Notes: generated by a model from the letters alone, not told the origin. DNA of 64,000 bases from Stromatinia cepivora (GCA_014898415.1 RCTD01000039.1:62001-126000), one strand, 5' to 3'; positions 45,373 to 61,395 are shown, counted from the first letter of the stretch. A program made the numbers and translations.

Positions 45373-45816
45373 TAAGAAAGATACGAGAGTAGAATTGATA
45401 GAGGTGCCCGATTCTATCATATCATAATCGAAAAAGAGTGGCTTCGATGAACGGTGCAAGTTGTGTCTATTTTCATGCCAGTGAATTTTTACTGATTGAT
45501 GGTCCACTGCTGGATTGGCACACTTTGAAGAGCAAGGGGTTAGTAGCCTTATGTTGAAAATGTCCTTGGACATTTAGTGAGCGGGTGGATATATTGCTGT
45601 TCCCTTTTCAATGATAGCATGGTCCAAAGCTTGACGAAGATACACGATCAGCAATAATTTAGTTCCAACTTCTAGAAGCAAGATCAAAGATTGCTTCTAA
45701 GAAACACACAAGAGCTTCGGGCAGCTCAAATAGCAACGTCGTTTAGCGTGAGGTGAATGACTTATCCGGTCAGAAAGATGGGAGAAAAAAAGGGCAAGAT
45801 GAAGCGGAAGTGATGA
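45373..45816. other. Intergenic, no gene seen
   Basis: Short 3' region of the oxidoreductase. No features. Confidence 0.35.
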
Positions 45817-46871
45817 GTGTCATCCAGAAGCTCGAGTTTGCAAAACAACCTCGATTCGTTAAAAATATTGAGAACTGGTTCCTGTTTCAGAATTTTGAGC
45901 TTGCAAGACGAGGATGAGAAACGAGAAGATGTTGATGACGACGAGCCATCTTTTAAAAAGTCGAGTCTCCAAGTATCTAAACCTGCATCACGCTCAAGAA
46001 ATTCGCCCGAAAACATCTTGGAATTCCCCACTGCCATCGAAACCAATTCACAAATTATCAACCTTCTCAGCTCAGCCCTCGCCATAGCCAACCGATTCAA
46101 GTACGATGAAACACTGTTTCCAGGATCCTCCATCTCGACATCCCCTCGCGATTTTGAGAATGGTCACTACCCGAATCTTGGAAAAAAAAAGGGTTATCCA
46201 AGGGGGAAATGGTGAAGAGTCTACACAGCATGAAGGATGAATATAGGAACTTTACGTCCCAAATTACCTCCGAACATCTTCCTATTCTGGTCCGCGCACA
46301 GGATGACTTGAAAATGTCCGGATTTTCGACATCTGTAAGTCAGTTTGTAGTGATCTGTACACCAGAAGGAACGGTGACAAGGGTAAAAATTGCAGAGGGA
46401 AGAAAGCAGAGGTGGTGGTACTATTCCATGGAACCGATTTCTCGTTTATACCAACCATTCCTTTGAAAATTTGAAGGTTACAAGTCACGCCTAGGGAGAA
46501 ACATACCCGTATCTTGTGAATGGCAGAGGAACCAGTAATAACATCATACTTTTTTGCAGGACAAGCGATCCATTTATTACGATCATGGTCTTGGAAACAC
46601 AACATGTATCCCAAAGAGCGGAATCTTGCTAGCGTGTGAGGTTTTGGGCAAGAGGAAATGGGATCAGGATTACGAAAATGAATTTCATAGCGAAATCTTG
46701 ATCGATAGGCCCCAGCCGGTTCACATGTATAGTCCAGATAATACGTCAACAATTGCAGTGAGGTATATTTATATTCTACCAGAGGATGTACTAGAAACAC
46801 ATGATACGGTTACCGAAGCTGTCGACGTGCGTCCCTTGATGTTGAAAGATTGCAAATCAAAGATCTTCTAG
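45817..46871 (+). pseudogene. Possible PARP-like ADP-ribosyltransferase relic
   Basis: Several short frames read in sequence like one broken gene: an acidic N-terminal piece (LSLQDEDEKREDVDDDEPS), a piece with SQFVVICTPEG, the word LFHGTDF at about 46,420-46,440, then DKRSIYYDHGLGNTTCIPKSG with ILLACEVLGKR, and a tail with TIAVRYIYILPEDV. In PARP catalytic domains, HGT, a Tyr-containing loop, LLCEVALG and a final RYL strand come in this order. The pieces are in different frames with stops between, although an intron ending in TTTTTGCAG at 46,558 could join the last two. Weak similarity, so the family call is tentative. An alternative is an unrelated multi-exon gene. Confidence 0.35.
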
Positions 46872-47093
46872 GGTATGTATCTGAGCAGACACATTCTACA
46901 ACTCCCACAACGATCATGTGCTAGACTAATTCGGATGCTGCAAATCTTGGACTTGCTAGGTATTATGCTCTTGGGCAGGACTTCTCTATACATACAGAAA
47001 TAGGTATCTTTCCTATTGTGTAATACACACAATTTCCCATCCGAGCATGCTGCACTCATGTAGCTCTAGATTGTGGTTGGAACAAGTCAAAAA
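46872..47093. other. Short intergenic stretch before the MITE
   Basis: Ends with GTCAAAAA (47,086-47,093), the left target duplication of the MITE. No gene seen. Confidence 0.4.
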
Positions 47094-47562
47094 CAGGGCT
47101 GGGCAAAGGGTAGGGTATACCTGGGGTAACCCAGGGTAAAACTGGCCGAAAAGCTGTCTTGCTGAAGCTCTACGGGGTAGGGTAATTATCCTATAAAATG
47201 CTTTGGATATCATGGTATCTATGGGTATATAATATGTAAGGTTATATATTTGATGAAGATTAAATATCATTCGGAAATCCTGATTATATAATCTGATCAA
47301 TATATTATATAATATTTGTATCATATAATATCTCTGTATCATATGATTTCTTTATATATTAATATCTGATGTTTTTGATTGATTAATATGATTTGAAGAT
47401 AATTTCAATTTTGGATAATACTATAACACGATTAAATAATATTTATCCTGCAATACCCTAGTACCCAGCAATATTTCCGGGTAATTATTCTATAAATCCT
47501 TTATAGGGTAGGGTAATCATTTCAAAGAGGTCAAATACCCCGGGTAGGGTATGGGTGCCCTA
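47094..47562. mobile_element. hAT-like MITE, copy 2 (469 bp), RIP-altered
   Basis: Starts CAGGGCTGGGCAAAGGG and ends GGGTATGGGTGCCCTA, imperfect inverted ends. Both sides carry GTCAAAAA (47,086-47,093 and 47,563-47,570), an 8-bp target duplication as made by hAT transposases. It aligns end to end with 12,524-12,925. Its centre is far richer in A and T; inner G/C words of copy 1 (for example GGTACCGCAGGGTA) have become A/T variants here. No coding capacity. Confidence 0.8.
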
Positions 47563-47917
47563 GTCAAAAAGCATCACAGCCCACTTAAATGCTTGAAACT
47601 TTAGATCAACATACATCAGGATGGGATAGAATGATTTAAAGGATCCATCGTCTGATGTAGGTTTCACCAAACAATATTGGTTTCCTAAGCGAGGAAGTTA
47701 TGTATTTCATGCGAGGTAATGTCACCGCACAAGTATCGACGGCACTTCATCATCACACACGACTAATGCTATTGGCAATGTATTTTATTCTTTCTCCACC
47801 CTTAGCCTCAATATTTTAGTCCTACTATAAACGCCACGTAAACTCCGCGGATTCAGATGCCCACCCAGATGAGCAGATTCCATGCTCATGCTCCTCATAA
47901 ACCATCATTTAGGAACA
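47563..47917. other. Intergenic, 3' side of IMP dehydrogenase
   Basis: Begins with the right target duplication of the MITE. No gene seen. Confidence 0.4.
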
Positions 47918-51384
<3,467 letters not shown>

Positions 51385-54300
51385 ATGTCGTACCGTCATT
51401 TATTACAACAAACACAATCTGATTCCACCACTACTGCTAATCCCAATACGACAAAAAGGGCACCTTCAAACGCGTCGACCGCATCAAGTGCTTATTCCAA
51501 TTCCTCTAGCGTCTATGAATTAAGTCGCACAAGTACACTATCATCAACGGTGTCGAGTGGATACGGAAGTCACAGGAAAGGATTGAGTGAAGCTACCGGA
51601 ATGTATAGTTCTTCAGAAAATCGTAGTGGGAAGGGGAGTATCGAATCGAGTCCAGATAGCGCATACAAGAATGTTAGAAAATCTTTGCGACCACTTCTTC
51701 AACCTCCAGGTCCAACTTCACCAGAACGAGACAAAACTCCAGTTCAACACAATCGCGGGAAAAGTGTCGATTTGATCAGGAATACCTTTCAACCACATTC
51801 TCGAACTCAAAGTGTAGACGTGCAGAAGGCTTCCATTAAACCACACAATCGTGGGAAGAGTATCGATGTATCCAAATTGACATTGTTTGAGTCTCCTGTT
51901 CAATCGCCAATCAGTCCAGCAACAAGTCCGACACGCAGTCCGACGCGCCGTCCACCTATAGTTCGACCCAATTCTATGTTACTGAGCCGTTCTGACTCAA
52001 TCAGTATTGGAGGAGGAGGAGCCCTCTCAAAGCACGGACCTCTACATCTACATACACCTCTCACACGACCTGAGCTACAAAGCTTCGAACGATCATCTAC
52101 GAGTCAACTTCGAACCCTCTCGAAATTTGCGCAGACTGCAACTCCTGATGATTTCACCATTACATCACCAGAACAAGAGGTAGTTGGACTACATGGACGA
52201 CGTAGACTGCAGCGTAGCGCTGTTTCAAATAATAAAAATGGTACATTGAGTAAACCTACGGGAGGATATGGTTGGGAGGGACGAAATTGGATGGACAAGC
52301 AGCGGCAATTTCTACAGGCTTATGAGTATCTTTGTCATATTGGAGAGGCTAAGGAGTGGATTGAAGATATACTGAAACGAGAGATTCCCCCGACTGTGCA
52401 ACTAGAACAAACTTTGAGAGACGGCGTTACATTGGCAGAGGTAGTGGAAGCATTGTATCCAGAGCGGCGCATACGGATATTCCGGAATCCTAAACTACAA
52501 GCTCGACATTGGGACAATATTGCTCAATTCTTCCGATTTCTCGACGAGGTTCAGCTTCCTGAGCTTTTTCGATTCGAGCTCATCGATTTGTACGAAAAGA
52601 AGAACATTCCCAAAGTCATATATTGTATTCACGCTCTGAGTTGGCTATTGTTCAGAAAAGGTATCGTGGACTTCCGAATCGGAAATCTTGTTGGACAACT
52701 GGAATTCGAAGATCATGAATTGGAGGAAATGCAAAAGGGTTTGGATAAAGCAGGGGTCAGCATGCCAAGTTTTGGAAACATGGGAGCGGATTTTGGAGTC
52801 CCTGAACCAGAGCCAGAACCCGAACCAGTCGAAACCGAGGACGAGCGAATCGATCGAGAGCTTGGCGAAAACGAGGCTATGATAGTGGAACTACAGGCAC
52901 AAGTACGCGGAGCTTGCATGCGAATGCACCTAGGAAGAACAATGCAGGTGCTTTGGGATACCGAAGACTGGCTCATCGACCTTCAATCGATGATTCGCGG
53001 AGATTTTACGCGGCAGGTTGTGGAGTATCGTTTGAATATGAAAAGATTTGCAGTAAACTTACAACGCCATGCACGTGGATTTCTGGTTCGAAAAAGACAA
53101 TCGAGTCAGGAGACCTTCTGGAAAAGTCATGAAGCAGATGTGCAGAAAATCCAAAGCCTGTTCAGGGCCAAGAAAGTTGGACAACAAGTCCGAGACGAGG
53201 TAGGCATGATGCGGTCCGCTTTGCAGCAGTCAGAATTTGTTGTCAAAGATTTCCAGTCCAGCATTCGTGGCTTTCTTGCTCGGAAGGTCTTGGTGGCTCA
53301 GCAGAAGGAAACCGAATCTGTCACTGTGTCAACCCCAGTATTGAACCTGCAAGCTGCAGTGAGGGGTATGCTTGTGAGAAAGAAAATGATGGAGCAAGGA
53401 GAAGAGATATCATCCATCACTGTATCAGCCCCAGTGTCAGACCTGCAAGCTGCAGTGAGGGGCATGCTTGTGAGAAAAAAGATGGTCGCTCAAGAAAAAG
53501 AAACATCATCCGTAGCTGTTTCAGCCCCAGTATTAAACTTGCAGGCTGCAATGAGAGGAATGCTTCTCAGAAAGAACATCGCAGAAGACCAAGAAGGCCT
53601 TTATCGCGAAGAACTTTCGATCACAGCGATTCAAGGGTTTGCCAGGGCCTTGCTAACAAGAAACCAAATTTCTGGACAACACGAGGCATTGCATGCATGC
53701 ACACCCATCTGGGAAAAGCTCCAAGCAATTGCGAGGGCAGGTACGCTAAGGAATGAGGTATCTGACACACAACAAGCTTTGAAAAGCCACTCTGAAAGCA
53801 TATCAAATCTTCAAGCCTTCCTTCGTGCTGGGGCTGTTCGCCGCGAGGTCACCGAGACTTTGTCTAGCTTGGACGGAGAGGAACCATCAATACTAGAACT
53901 CCAAAGTTTACTTCGTGGCATGCTTCTTCGGCGCTCGGTTGAGGATGATTTTGACGCTCTTGTTGCAGAAGTTTCGGCAATTACGGATCTTCAATCCATG
54001 GTAAGAGCTGGCATGGTAAGACAGAAGACTGAAATGATTTTGGATGATCTTCAGGCGAGCGAAGAAGAAATTATTCAACTGCAAGCGTTGTCCCGTGCTG
54101 TGCTACTTCGCAATGATATCGAGGGAGTGCTGGGAGAATTGGAGTCGGAAGAAGACACTATCGTTGCGATACAATCAGCAGCTAAAGCTTCTTTAGTTCG
54201 AGCTGCATTTTTGGAGAAACAGCGTTTCTTCAAGGAAAATATGGAAAAGGTCGTCAAAATTCAAAGTTTCGTCCGTGGTCGCTTACAAGGCGAGGCTTAC

Positions 54301-56763
54301 AAGAGCTTGACAACTGGCAAGAACCCGCCAGTCAACACGGTCAAGAACTTCGTACATCTCCTCAATGATAGTGATTTTGACTTCAATGAGGAGATTGAAT
54401 TCGAGCGAATGCGGAAGACCGTCGTACAGCAAGTTCGACAAAACGAGATGGCAGAGCAGTACATTGATCAGTTGGACATCAAAATTGCCCTTTTGGTCAA
54501 AAACAAAATTACCCTGGATGAAGTTGTCAAGCACCAGCGAAATTTTGGAGGACACTCAGGAAATCTTCTCGTTAATACCTCCATGGCATCAGGGAATCAA
54601 TTTGATCTGAAAGCGCTCAACAAAAACTCGAGGAAGAAGCTCGAGTTGTACCAGCAGCTCTTCTTTAACTTACAGACTCAGCCTCAGTACCTTGCCAGGC
54701 TCTTCCAAAGAATCCGTGAACAGGGCACTGCCGAGAAAGACTGCAAACGGATCGAGACTTTGATGATGGGTTTGTTTGGATATGCGCAAAAACGCCGTGA
54801 AGAGTACTATTTGCTGAAACTAATTGCTCGTTCTGCTAGAGAAGAGATTGAGCACTTCGCCTCGCTTCAAGACTTCCTCCGCGGCAATTTCTTTTGGACA
54901 AAACTTCTCGCCAACTACACTCGTTCCCCTCGTGATAGAAAGTTCCTTCGTGATTTGCTAGGCCCTCTTATCATGGAAAATATCATTGAGGACCCCGCAC
55001 TCGACCTTGAAAGTGATCCAATGCAAATCTACCGCTCAGCGATTAACAACGAAGAGCTCCGAACTGGTAGACCAAGTCAGAGAGCATTGGAAATTCCTCG
55101 AGACCAGGCAATCAAAGACCCAGAAACCCGAGATATGTTTATTGATCATCTACGAGACTTAAGAGAAATTTCGGATCTTTTCATGCTTGCCTTAGAGAGT
55201 CTCCTCCACAGAATGCCTTACGGTGTTCGCTTCATCTGTCAGCAAATCTTTGAGGGTCTTTGCCAACAATTTCCTCGCGAATCTCAACGAAATCTATTAC
55301 AGCTTGTTGGTAACTGGCTCTTCAGGTTCTACTTGTATCCAGCGTTGACCACTCCTGAGTCCATGGGCGTAGTGGAAAGACAGCTCACTCCACTGCAAAA
55401 GCGTAATCTAGGTGAGGTTGCCAAAGTCCTGGGCCAGATCTCTACTGGACGGTTGTTTGGTGGTGAGAATATGTTCCTACAGCCATTGAATGCCTACGTC
55501 ACTGATGCCATTGAGCGAATCACCGATATCTTTTCCAACATAATTTCGGTCCCAGATGCGGAAAGCACATTCGATATCGATGAGTTCAATGATCTCTATG
55601 CTCGTACAAAACCTACTCTTTACATAAAGATGGCCGATATTTTTGCAATTCATAATCTCATATGCGACGACCTTCCACAAATCTGCCCAAACCGCGATGA
55701 TGTGCTTCGAGAAATCATCCAAGAGCTTGGCAGTGCAAAGAACAATGAGTCTGAGATGTTAGGTGTCTCCTCAGCCGAAATTCAGATGACCTTGACCCCT
55801 AAACTTCATGACATGGATGATCCCGAGGCTGAAGTAAAAGCACTTTTTATGGAGACCAAGCGCTGCATCCTGTACATTATCCGAGTTCAATCTGGGCCAA
55901 ACCTCATGGAAATTCTGGTACGACCGATCTCACCAGAAGATGACCAAAAGTGGCACGATTTACTCCGAGAAGAATTCTCGGCAGACAGCAAGACTCGTGG
56001 CGCATACTCTGACGTCAATACTTTAACGGACATCAAATCTATGTCATATTGGGAACTGAAGCGAACGGCTCTAGAGAACATCATGAGGCTCGAACAGCTT
56101 GGTAGAATCTCAAGACAAAATTACTACCAGGACATTCTAAATGCTATCGCCGTTGACATTCGCACCAAGAGCAGACGTCGTGTTCAGAGACAGAGAGAAT
56201 TGGAAGGTGTTAAGATGACCTTGGGAAATTTGGGCGAGAAAGCGGAGTGGCTGGAGTCTCAAAGAAAGAGTTACGACAATTATATCGAACAAGCTATGAT
56301 GACTTTACAGAAAAAAGGGTATGATTTTTCGAACTACGTAATTGATGTAATGCTAATGATTTGATTCAACAGGAAAAAGCGTTTCCTTATGCCTTTCTCC
56401 AAACAATACAACCACGAAAAGGAGCTGGAGCGCACTGGTCGCACATACAAGTTCGGCTCTTTCAAATACTCGGCTAGAACTCTGTCGGACAAAGGCGTGT
56501 TGGTCGCTTGGAAAGGGTATCCCGAACGTGAATGGGATAAGATCAATCTTACAATTTCATGTGATCAAGTTGGTGTTTTCTCCATTGAAGGTAGCAAAGG
56601 AAGCATTGTTATTACTGGTGCTATGGCTCAAGTTCCTATGGACTCCTTACTGGCCGCACAATTTGCAAATCATCAGTACATGGATATGTTTGAGGGTGCG
56701 ATGAGATTGAATGTTAATCTATTTTTGCATTTGCTGTACAGAAAGTTCTATAGGACTGAGTGA
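51385..56763 (+). CDS. IQG1: IQGAP-like protein (CH, IQ repeats, RasGAP-related domains)
   Basis: Exons are 51,385-56,318 and 56,373-56,763, joined across a 54-nt intron with GTATGA...CAACAG ends and branch GCTAAT, giving 1,774 residues. Order: a Ser/Pro-rich disordered N-terminus (about 1-290), a calponin-homology actin-binding domain (about 302-432, with LRDGVTLAEVVEAL and IYCIHALSWLLF), then about 470 residues with many IQ-like motifs (for example LQAAVRGMLVRKK) that should bind calmodulin or myosin light chain. A RasGAP-related domain follows (about 1,075-1,370, with NWLFRFYLYPALTTPE), then a RasGAP C-terminal region (about 1,540-1,774). Like other IQGAPs it should scaffold actomyosin ring assembly in cytokinesis or septation. 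Three adjacent IQ modules at 53,310-53,600 are almost identical. ATG chosen in GTGATGTCG; no earlier in-frame ATG. Confidence 0.95.
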
Positions 56764-57604
56764 TGAGGAAGGTCGATTGTCTGACGAGTGTCGCAGGGAA
56801 AGTAGTCATTTGAACAATGGATGTGAGGGAGGGATGATAGATGAGCATCCCATTCCAGTAGGAAAAGGTCTCTAATTTTAGGCGCAAGTTCGATTTTATG
56901 GCATGGACTCGGCGTCGTATCAAGGTGGTGAACTGGAGACTTGGAAAGTCCCAAGGTTGGCCTGGGTTGGCATTATGGGTCAAGGTATTGTGTATGTACA
57001 TATTCATGTTCTTTTGGAGGTGCGTGGGACGAGGAGAAAGATGACTGCTATGAATGAATATTGATTGTTAGGGATATCATGAGATCATATAAATATGAAT
57101 ATTATTCTACTACTGGCGAGTTAAAGATACTCGTGATTTAGTACGGTCGGCTCAGTCCCAACATGCATGTAAGTAACGGGCCAATGTGGAAAGAGCTCCC
57201 ATATGCCAAATGAATATTCCCAGATTGCGACTTCTTTGCGCAACGATCTACAACAATAATATCATTTCCTGCAAGGAAGGAGGTGCCCTTGGAGTTTGTC
57301 CCAGTTTCGCCCCCAGAAAGATGTCTTTCCAAAGAATTCAGTCTTCTCTTTGGACAATTTAGGTGGTCTCACCTCATTAAATAATTAATTGTTCCTGGAC
57401 AAACAACCGCACAGTGTCATATTGATCCTCCCGCAGCCGTTCACTCCTACTCAGTTATAATCGCAATTACTTTCAGAGAGGATCGGATGTTCCACCTTTC
57501 CCCGATTTTGTTTTTGCTTCCAGATCTTTTGATAGCGCGTTGCATTGTATCCCGTCATTCTGCGACACCGAATAATCAACCTTCAACCACAGAGCCTCTA
57601 TTCG
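56764..57604. other. Intergenic, no gene seen
   Basis: Contains the 3' region of the IQGAP gene and the presumed promoter of the cysteine-rich protein. Short frames at 56,714-57,007 and 57,138-57,332 lack features. Confidence 0.4.
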
Positions 57605-58831
57605 ATGAAGCTCAAGCCAATCCTCTTTCCTTATCTGCTTCTTAATCTCCACCGAGTCAACTGCGTACGACGTCGCGATGATCCCGCGACAAGCGCACCA
57701 GCAGCAGTCCTTCAGCAAAATTCCGGGTGCGCTTTAGTCAGTTCTGCGCTTTTTGCCTGCGAATCAATCATCCCCGGCTTTACCTCCCTCCTTCCATCCG
57801 CACAAGCACCATGTCTATGTTACTCTTCGTCCACATGGATTCCAACAGTCTTCGACAAAGCAGTCCAGACATGTGCCAATTTCGCAAGCACTGCTGTACC
57901 GGACGCTTACCCAGCATTCGTGAATTTGGAAGGTTTTTGTGGAAATATCGGGAACATTAGGACAGCCGGATCTAGTACTGCTCCTGCTAATACTATTTTG
58001 AAGTCTTTTGTTCCAGCAATTCCCATCAGCGCGATCCCAGCTTGCTATAACGCTTTTTCTCTAATACAGTTCTGCGTCGGCCTTATTCCAGGTTTCATTG
58101 CTTTAGGTCCGACGCAGCAAGCTTCGTGCCTATGTTATACAAGTATCACGTCCTGGGTTCCAAAGTCTTTTGATAACGCGGTTGAGACTTGCTCGCAATA
58201 TGCGCAAAGTGCAAGTGCTTTTGCGGGATTGGTATCGTCAGTAAACATATTTGATGGTATTTGTGAAAGTGTCGGGGATGTTTTGACGATAGGAGGGGAT
58301 CTTTCTGCCACGGTCATACCGAATCCGATAACTTCGCCTGAGGTGAATACAGCACCCTCAACTACAACGATTCCTCCATCACCAGCAAATCCACCCAGTA
58401 TTGAGATTTCAGTACTTTCAACCATTGTGACTCGTTCTTCGACTCAGAATACGCATTCAATTGTGAAGACAGCCTCGGTTATAACAAGCGAGTCAATAAT
58501 TAGCACGACTTCGACGACTGGGCTTGGCGGAACCGGGGCAAATCGAGGTGGAGATGAACGAGCAGGAGATGTTGGTGATCCGATAGTTGTATTGATTAGT
58601 TTTGTTTGTGCAGCGTTGATGCTTTTTTATGTTAATTCCTGCCTTGAGCAGGAAAGTTGTCGATGTCTTGGGACAAATGAGAGCAGCGAGGACACCGAGG
58701 GGAATGATATAGTTCGTGCGAGCGCCAGGGCCAGGAAGTTAAACAGTGGAGCGTTGAGAGTAGGTGTGGGAAGCAGTTTGGAGTGGGCGTTGCTAGTGGG
58801 TGGATTTCGGGGGCGGTATATAGTCAAATGA
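57605..58831 (+). CDS. Membrane-anchored surface protein with two tandem six-cysteine modules
   Basis: An intact, intronless frame of 408 residues. The ATG (MKLKPILFPY) starts a likely signal peptide. Module 1 has Cys at 42, 52, 70, 72, 90 and 112; module 2 has Cys at 147, 157, 175, 177, 196 and 220. The spacings (10-18-2-18-22 and 10-18-2-19-24) and shared words (IPGF, CLCY, W(I/V)P, FD(K/N)AV, TC) show an internal duplication. A Ser/Thr/Pro-rich stalk (about 235-310) leads to a membrane segment (DPIVVLISFVCAALMLFYV, about 325-343) and a basic cytoplasmic tail. The layout suggests a cell-wall or plasma-membrane surface protein. It is not the classical eight-cysteine CFEM arrangement. Ligand and role are unknown. 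The open frame extends upstream to 57,545 without ATG. Confidence 0.8.
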   Translation: MKLKPILFPYLLLNLHRVNCVRRRDDPATSAPAAVLQQNSGCALVSSALFACESIIPGFTSLLPSAQAPCLCYSSSTWIPTVFDKAVQTCANFASTAVPDAYPAFVNLEGFCGNIGNIRTAGSSTAPANTILKSFVPAIPISAIPACYNAFSLIQFCVGLIPGFIALGPTQQASCLCYTSITSWVPKSFDNAVETCSQYAQSASAFAGLVSSVNIFDGICESVGDVLTIGGDLSATVIPNPITSPEVNTAPSTTTIPPSPANPPSIEISVLSTIVTRSSTQNTHSIVKTASVITSESIISTTSTTGLGGTGANRGGDERAGDVGDPIVVLISFVCAALMLFYVNSCLEQESCRCLGTNESSEDTEGNDIVRASARARKLNSGALRVGVGSSLEWALLVGGFRGRYIVK

Positions 58832-60014
58832 GGTGTAATTTTAGTATGAGTTAAGGATGAATCAATGAAAGCCTGAAGGTAATCATGGAGCGAGACTTGG
58901 GTGTACTATTTTGAGTGCAGGTTGAGTGTCCATCTATTTTAAGACATTCGAACCTGATAGGGATCGTAAAGGTAAAGGCACAGATTTAAGAGTTAGGACA
59001 AGATAAAGGTATTTAAAGATTAACTCTTCTCATCTGAAGGAATCAAAGCAGTGTCTGTTGACGTTCCAACCTCTCGTCGATTCATGATTATTGGCGTCTT
59101 ATGTTCCTTGGTGTGTCAAGCTTCGTTACCTAGGTAGATGGAGTAGATGAGCGAATTATTGATTGGTTGGGTCAAAGAAAGCCAATAGCTCCGACTGCCG
59201 GCTGATTTTGTCAGATTTTTGGATCTTGCAAATTTTGTGGAAGATTCATTTTGTCATTGCTTTCCACTGCGATGCTCGTTCACGCTCTCACTATCGGGCA
59301 TGGTCAGCCATACTCTACCATGTGGGATTCTGCAAAGTGGTAACCCAGTAAAATCCATGGATATACATATAACGCGCGATCGTCCTTTGTGGTTATTCAA
59401 AATTAAGGTTATTCACTGCTGTGACAGGGAATCAGGGTTATTGGGTGGATAGATAAACACATATTTTATAAATTATGTATTTAAATCATATAGTATATCG
59501 AATCTTTCCATTCTAATCACAATATATAGTTGAGCCTCGCGTAACCTCGCATGGTGAGTCCCGTGGATGTATTTTGTAACAATCGATATGTCATAAAATA
59601 TTTACCCTGTTCCGTAGAAATAGAGCAGAGGAGCCCCGTTTTGATTTCTATCCAGAACGATCCAGAATGCCCAACCCTGCTATCTACAATAACGCGCTCC
59701 TCAAACCAAAGGAGATTAAGAAGACATAGATCCCGTGCAAGAAACGCCCAGATGCATCTTTCATCAACCAACTTGATATGATGAGTGCAAGCACAACCCG
59801 AATGTCCCGAACGATACCAAAATGCCTTCCCAAGATTGATTCTACGACGCACAATGCGCTGCCGAATTTGTTACGGATATGCTCAACTGTGTGGCCAAGA
59901 AATGAACGACGAGCCCGAAGGGCAGAACTCTCCTCACATCAGTACTTAAAAACCGTAACTCCCATTAAATAAATACATTATATCGCAACTGGTATCATCA
60001 ACGTCGAATAACCT
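58832..60014. other. Intergenic, no supported gene
   Basis: About 1.18 kb. A 111-codon minus frame (59,517-59,852) and a 76-codon plus frame overlap each other and show no domain. AT content rises near 59,455-59,530. Confidence 0.4.
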
Positions 60015-61395
60015 TTATTTTATGTGATAAGCCGGCTCTGCTGCTTCCATGGTCCCATTTACACTTCCCAGGCGCCCACGAGAGCCTGGACTTTCACACG
60101 GACTCGTACTATGCCACGATTCGCTTTTGACATCGATTGTCTGGTTGATGCTCGCATGCACGGGCGGTGAATCTCGTCCATTACTCGATATTATCGTCGT
60201 CGTGAATCCGACAATCTTAAGATCGGGCCTCAGATTTAGGTCTGTATCATCTATTCTCGTTCGTCGCCCGCTTATTCCGTCAATCATACGGTTGTGAAAA
60301 GCGCCAGACGATGGCATTGATTTTTCGGACCAGTCAAGGAATGAGCGGATGAGCGGTTTGAGTGTCGCTAAACAGGATGCTATAAGTCCGACCGCTATTT
60401 CGACAATTGATAGAATAATAACATTACTGATGTGAGATTAATATGTGGATTTATGGGTGCGAAAATGGGAAGCGCTGAAGCAACATACGCTATTGTGTAG
60501 AGGTAATCATTGGCAGTCATAAGACTTTTGATATAAACGATCCTCGTGAGAGTACATACGCTTGCACTGATAATCCGTCAGTATTTTTAATACAACCTGT
60601 GACGATTGGATCAATGAACAGAATCACTTACATGGAACCCAATGCTAGGGTCATTGCAACCGCAGTTTTCGTCCTTGCCGTGATTTGGAGATCTGCCACA
60701 ATGAAGGCAGGAATTATCCCCAGCGTTAGATCCGTCAAGACGCTTAATGCCGCATGACCATATGCCACAGTTGCTATCGTGGAACGATCTAGACATTGCC
60801 CATCGGTTGCTCCTTCAAATTTCCTCCAGTAAAATGAAATTGGCCTGCATTGAAGTAATAAGAAGGCGAAAAAGCTTACGGTGTACGCGAGAAAGAGTGA
60901 CATGGAGATGTAAATGGTGTAGGTATGAACAGGGTTAACGGCGATGCGGATGAGGTAAAAAGCGATGGATGACTTGATGAGAGCTATCGTAGGGGGGTAT
61001 AGGATTTCTGAGAGGCACCAGTACTAGATGAAGATGTCAGAAGAATTGTTTATAAATATGGTTTCATAAGGAGTAGCATACTCTCAATCCGCGCGAGAAC
61101 TCCTCTAGTGTCAAATTATCGGTGTGTTGTCCAAAGCCCGAGTTAATTCCTAAGAAGGTCAAAACGACCCCGACGCAAAGGAAAAGCTAGAAATATCAGT
61201 ATACGCCTTCCGTCTAATGCCATGTGAGATTGATTCTACCAAAGAGCAAACTGCAAGTGCATCATCGAGACCAAATGCTTTCAACAACTTTGTTCGAACA
61301 TAACATCGTAATGCGACCGCCACGCACGCAATTATGAAGAAGATCAATGTGGTGATGAGGATCTCATTTTGCTTCTCCGGAGCTTCTGTCACCAT
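60015..61395 (-). CDS. SAT4/rhodopsin-like fungal integral membrane protein (intact)
   Basis: Exons are 61,240-61,395, 61,082-61,186, 60,632-61,023, 60,489-60,560 and 60,015-60,426. The four GT...AG introns (53-71 nt) keep one frame of 378 residues. Membrane segments include ILITTLIFFIIACVAVAL, LFLCVGVVLTFLGI, MSLFLAYTVSFFAFLLLQC and YGHAALSVLTDLTLGIIPAF, with seven in total likely. Family marks are CRPISFYW, DGQCLD and TDLTLGIIPAFIVADLQITARTK. A conserved extracellular GFGQHTDNLT lies after segment 2. The C-terminal tail is hydrophilic. The start ATG is the one before VTEAPEKQ. It would sit in the plasma membrane. Relatives include PTH11-type candidates for sensing, but no ligand can be inferred. 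It is a distant paralogue of the gene at 36,390-38,011. Confidence 0.85.

Noticed and set aside
59517..59852. Minus-strand frame of 111 codons
   Set aside because: No domain, signal or splice context, and it overlaps a plus-strand frame of similar quality.
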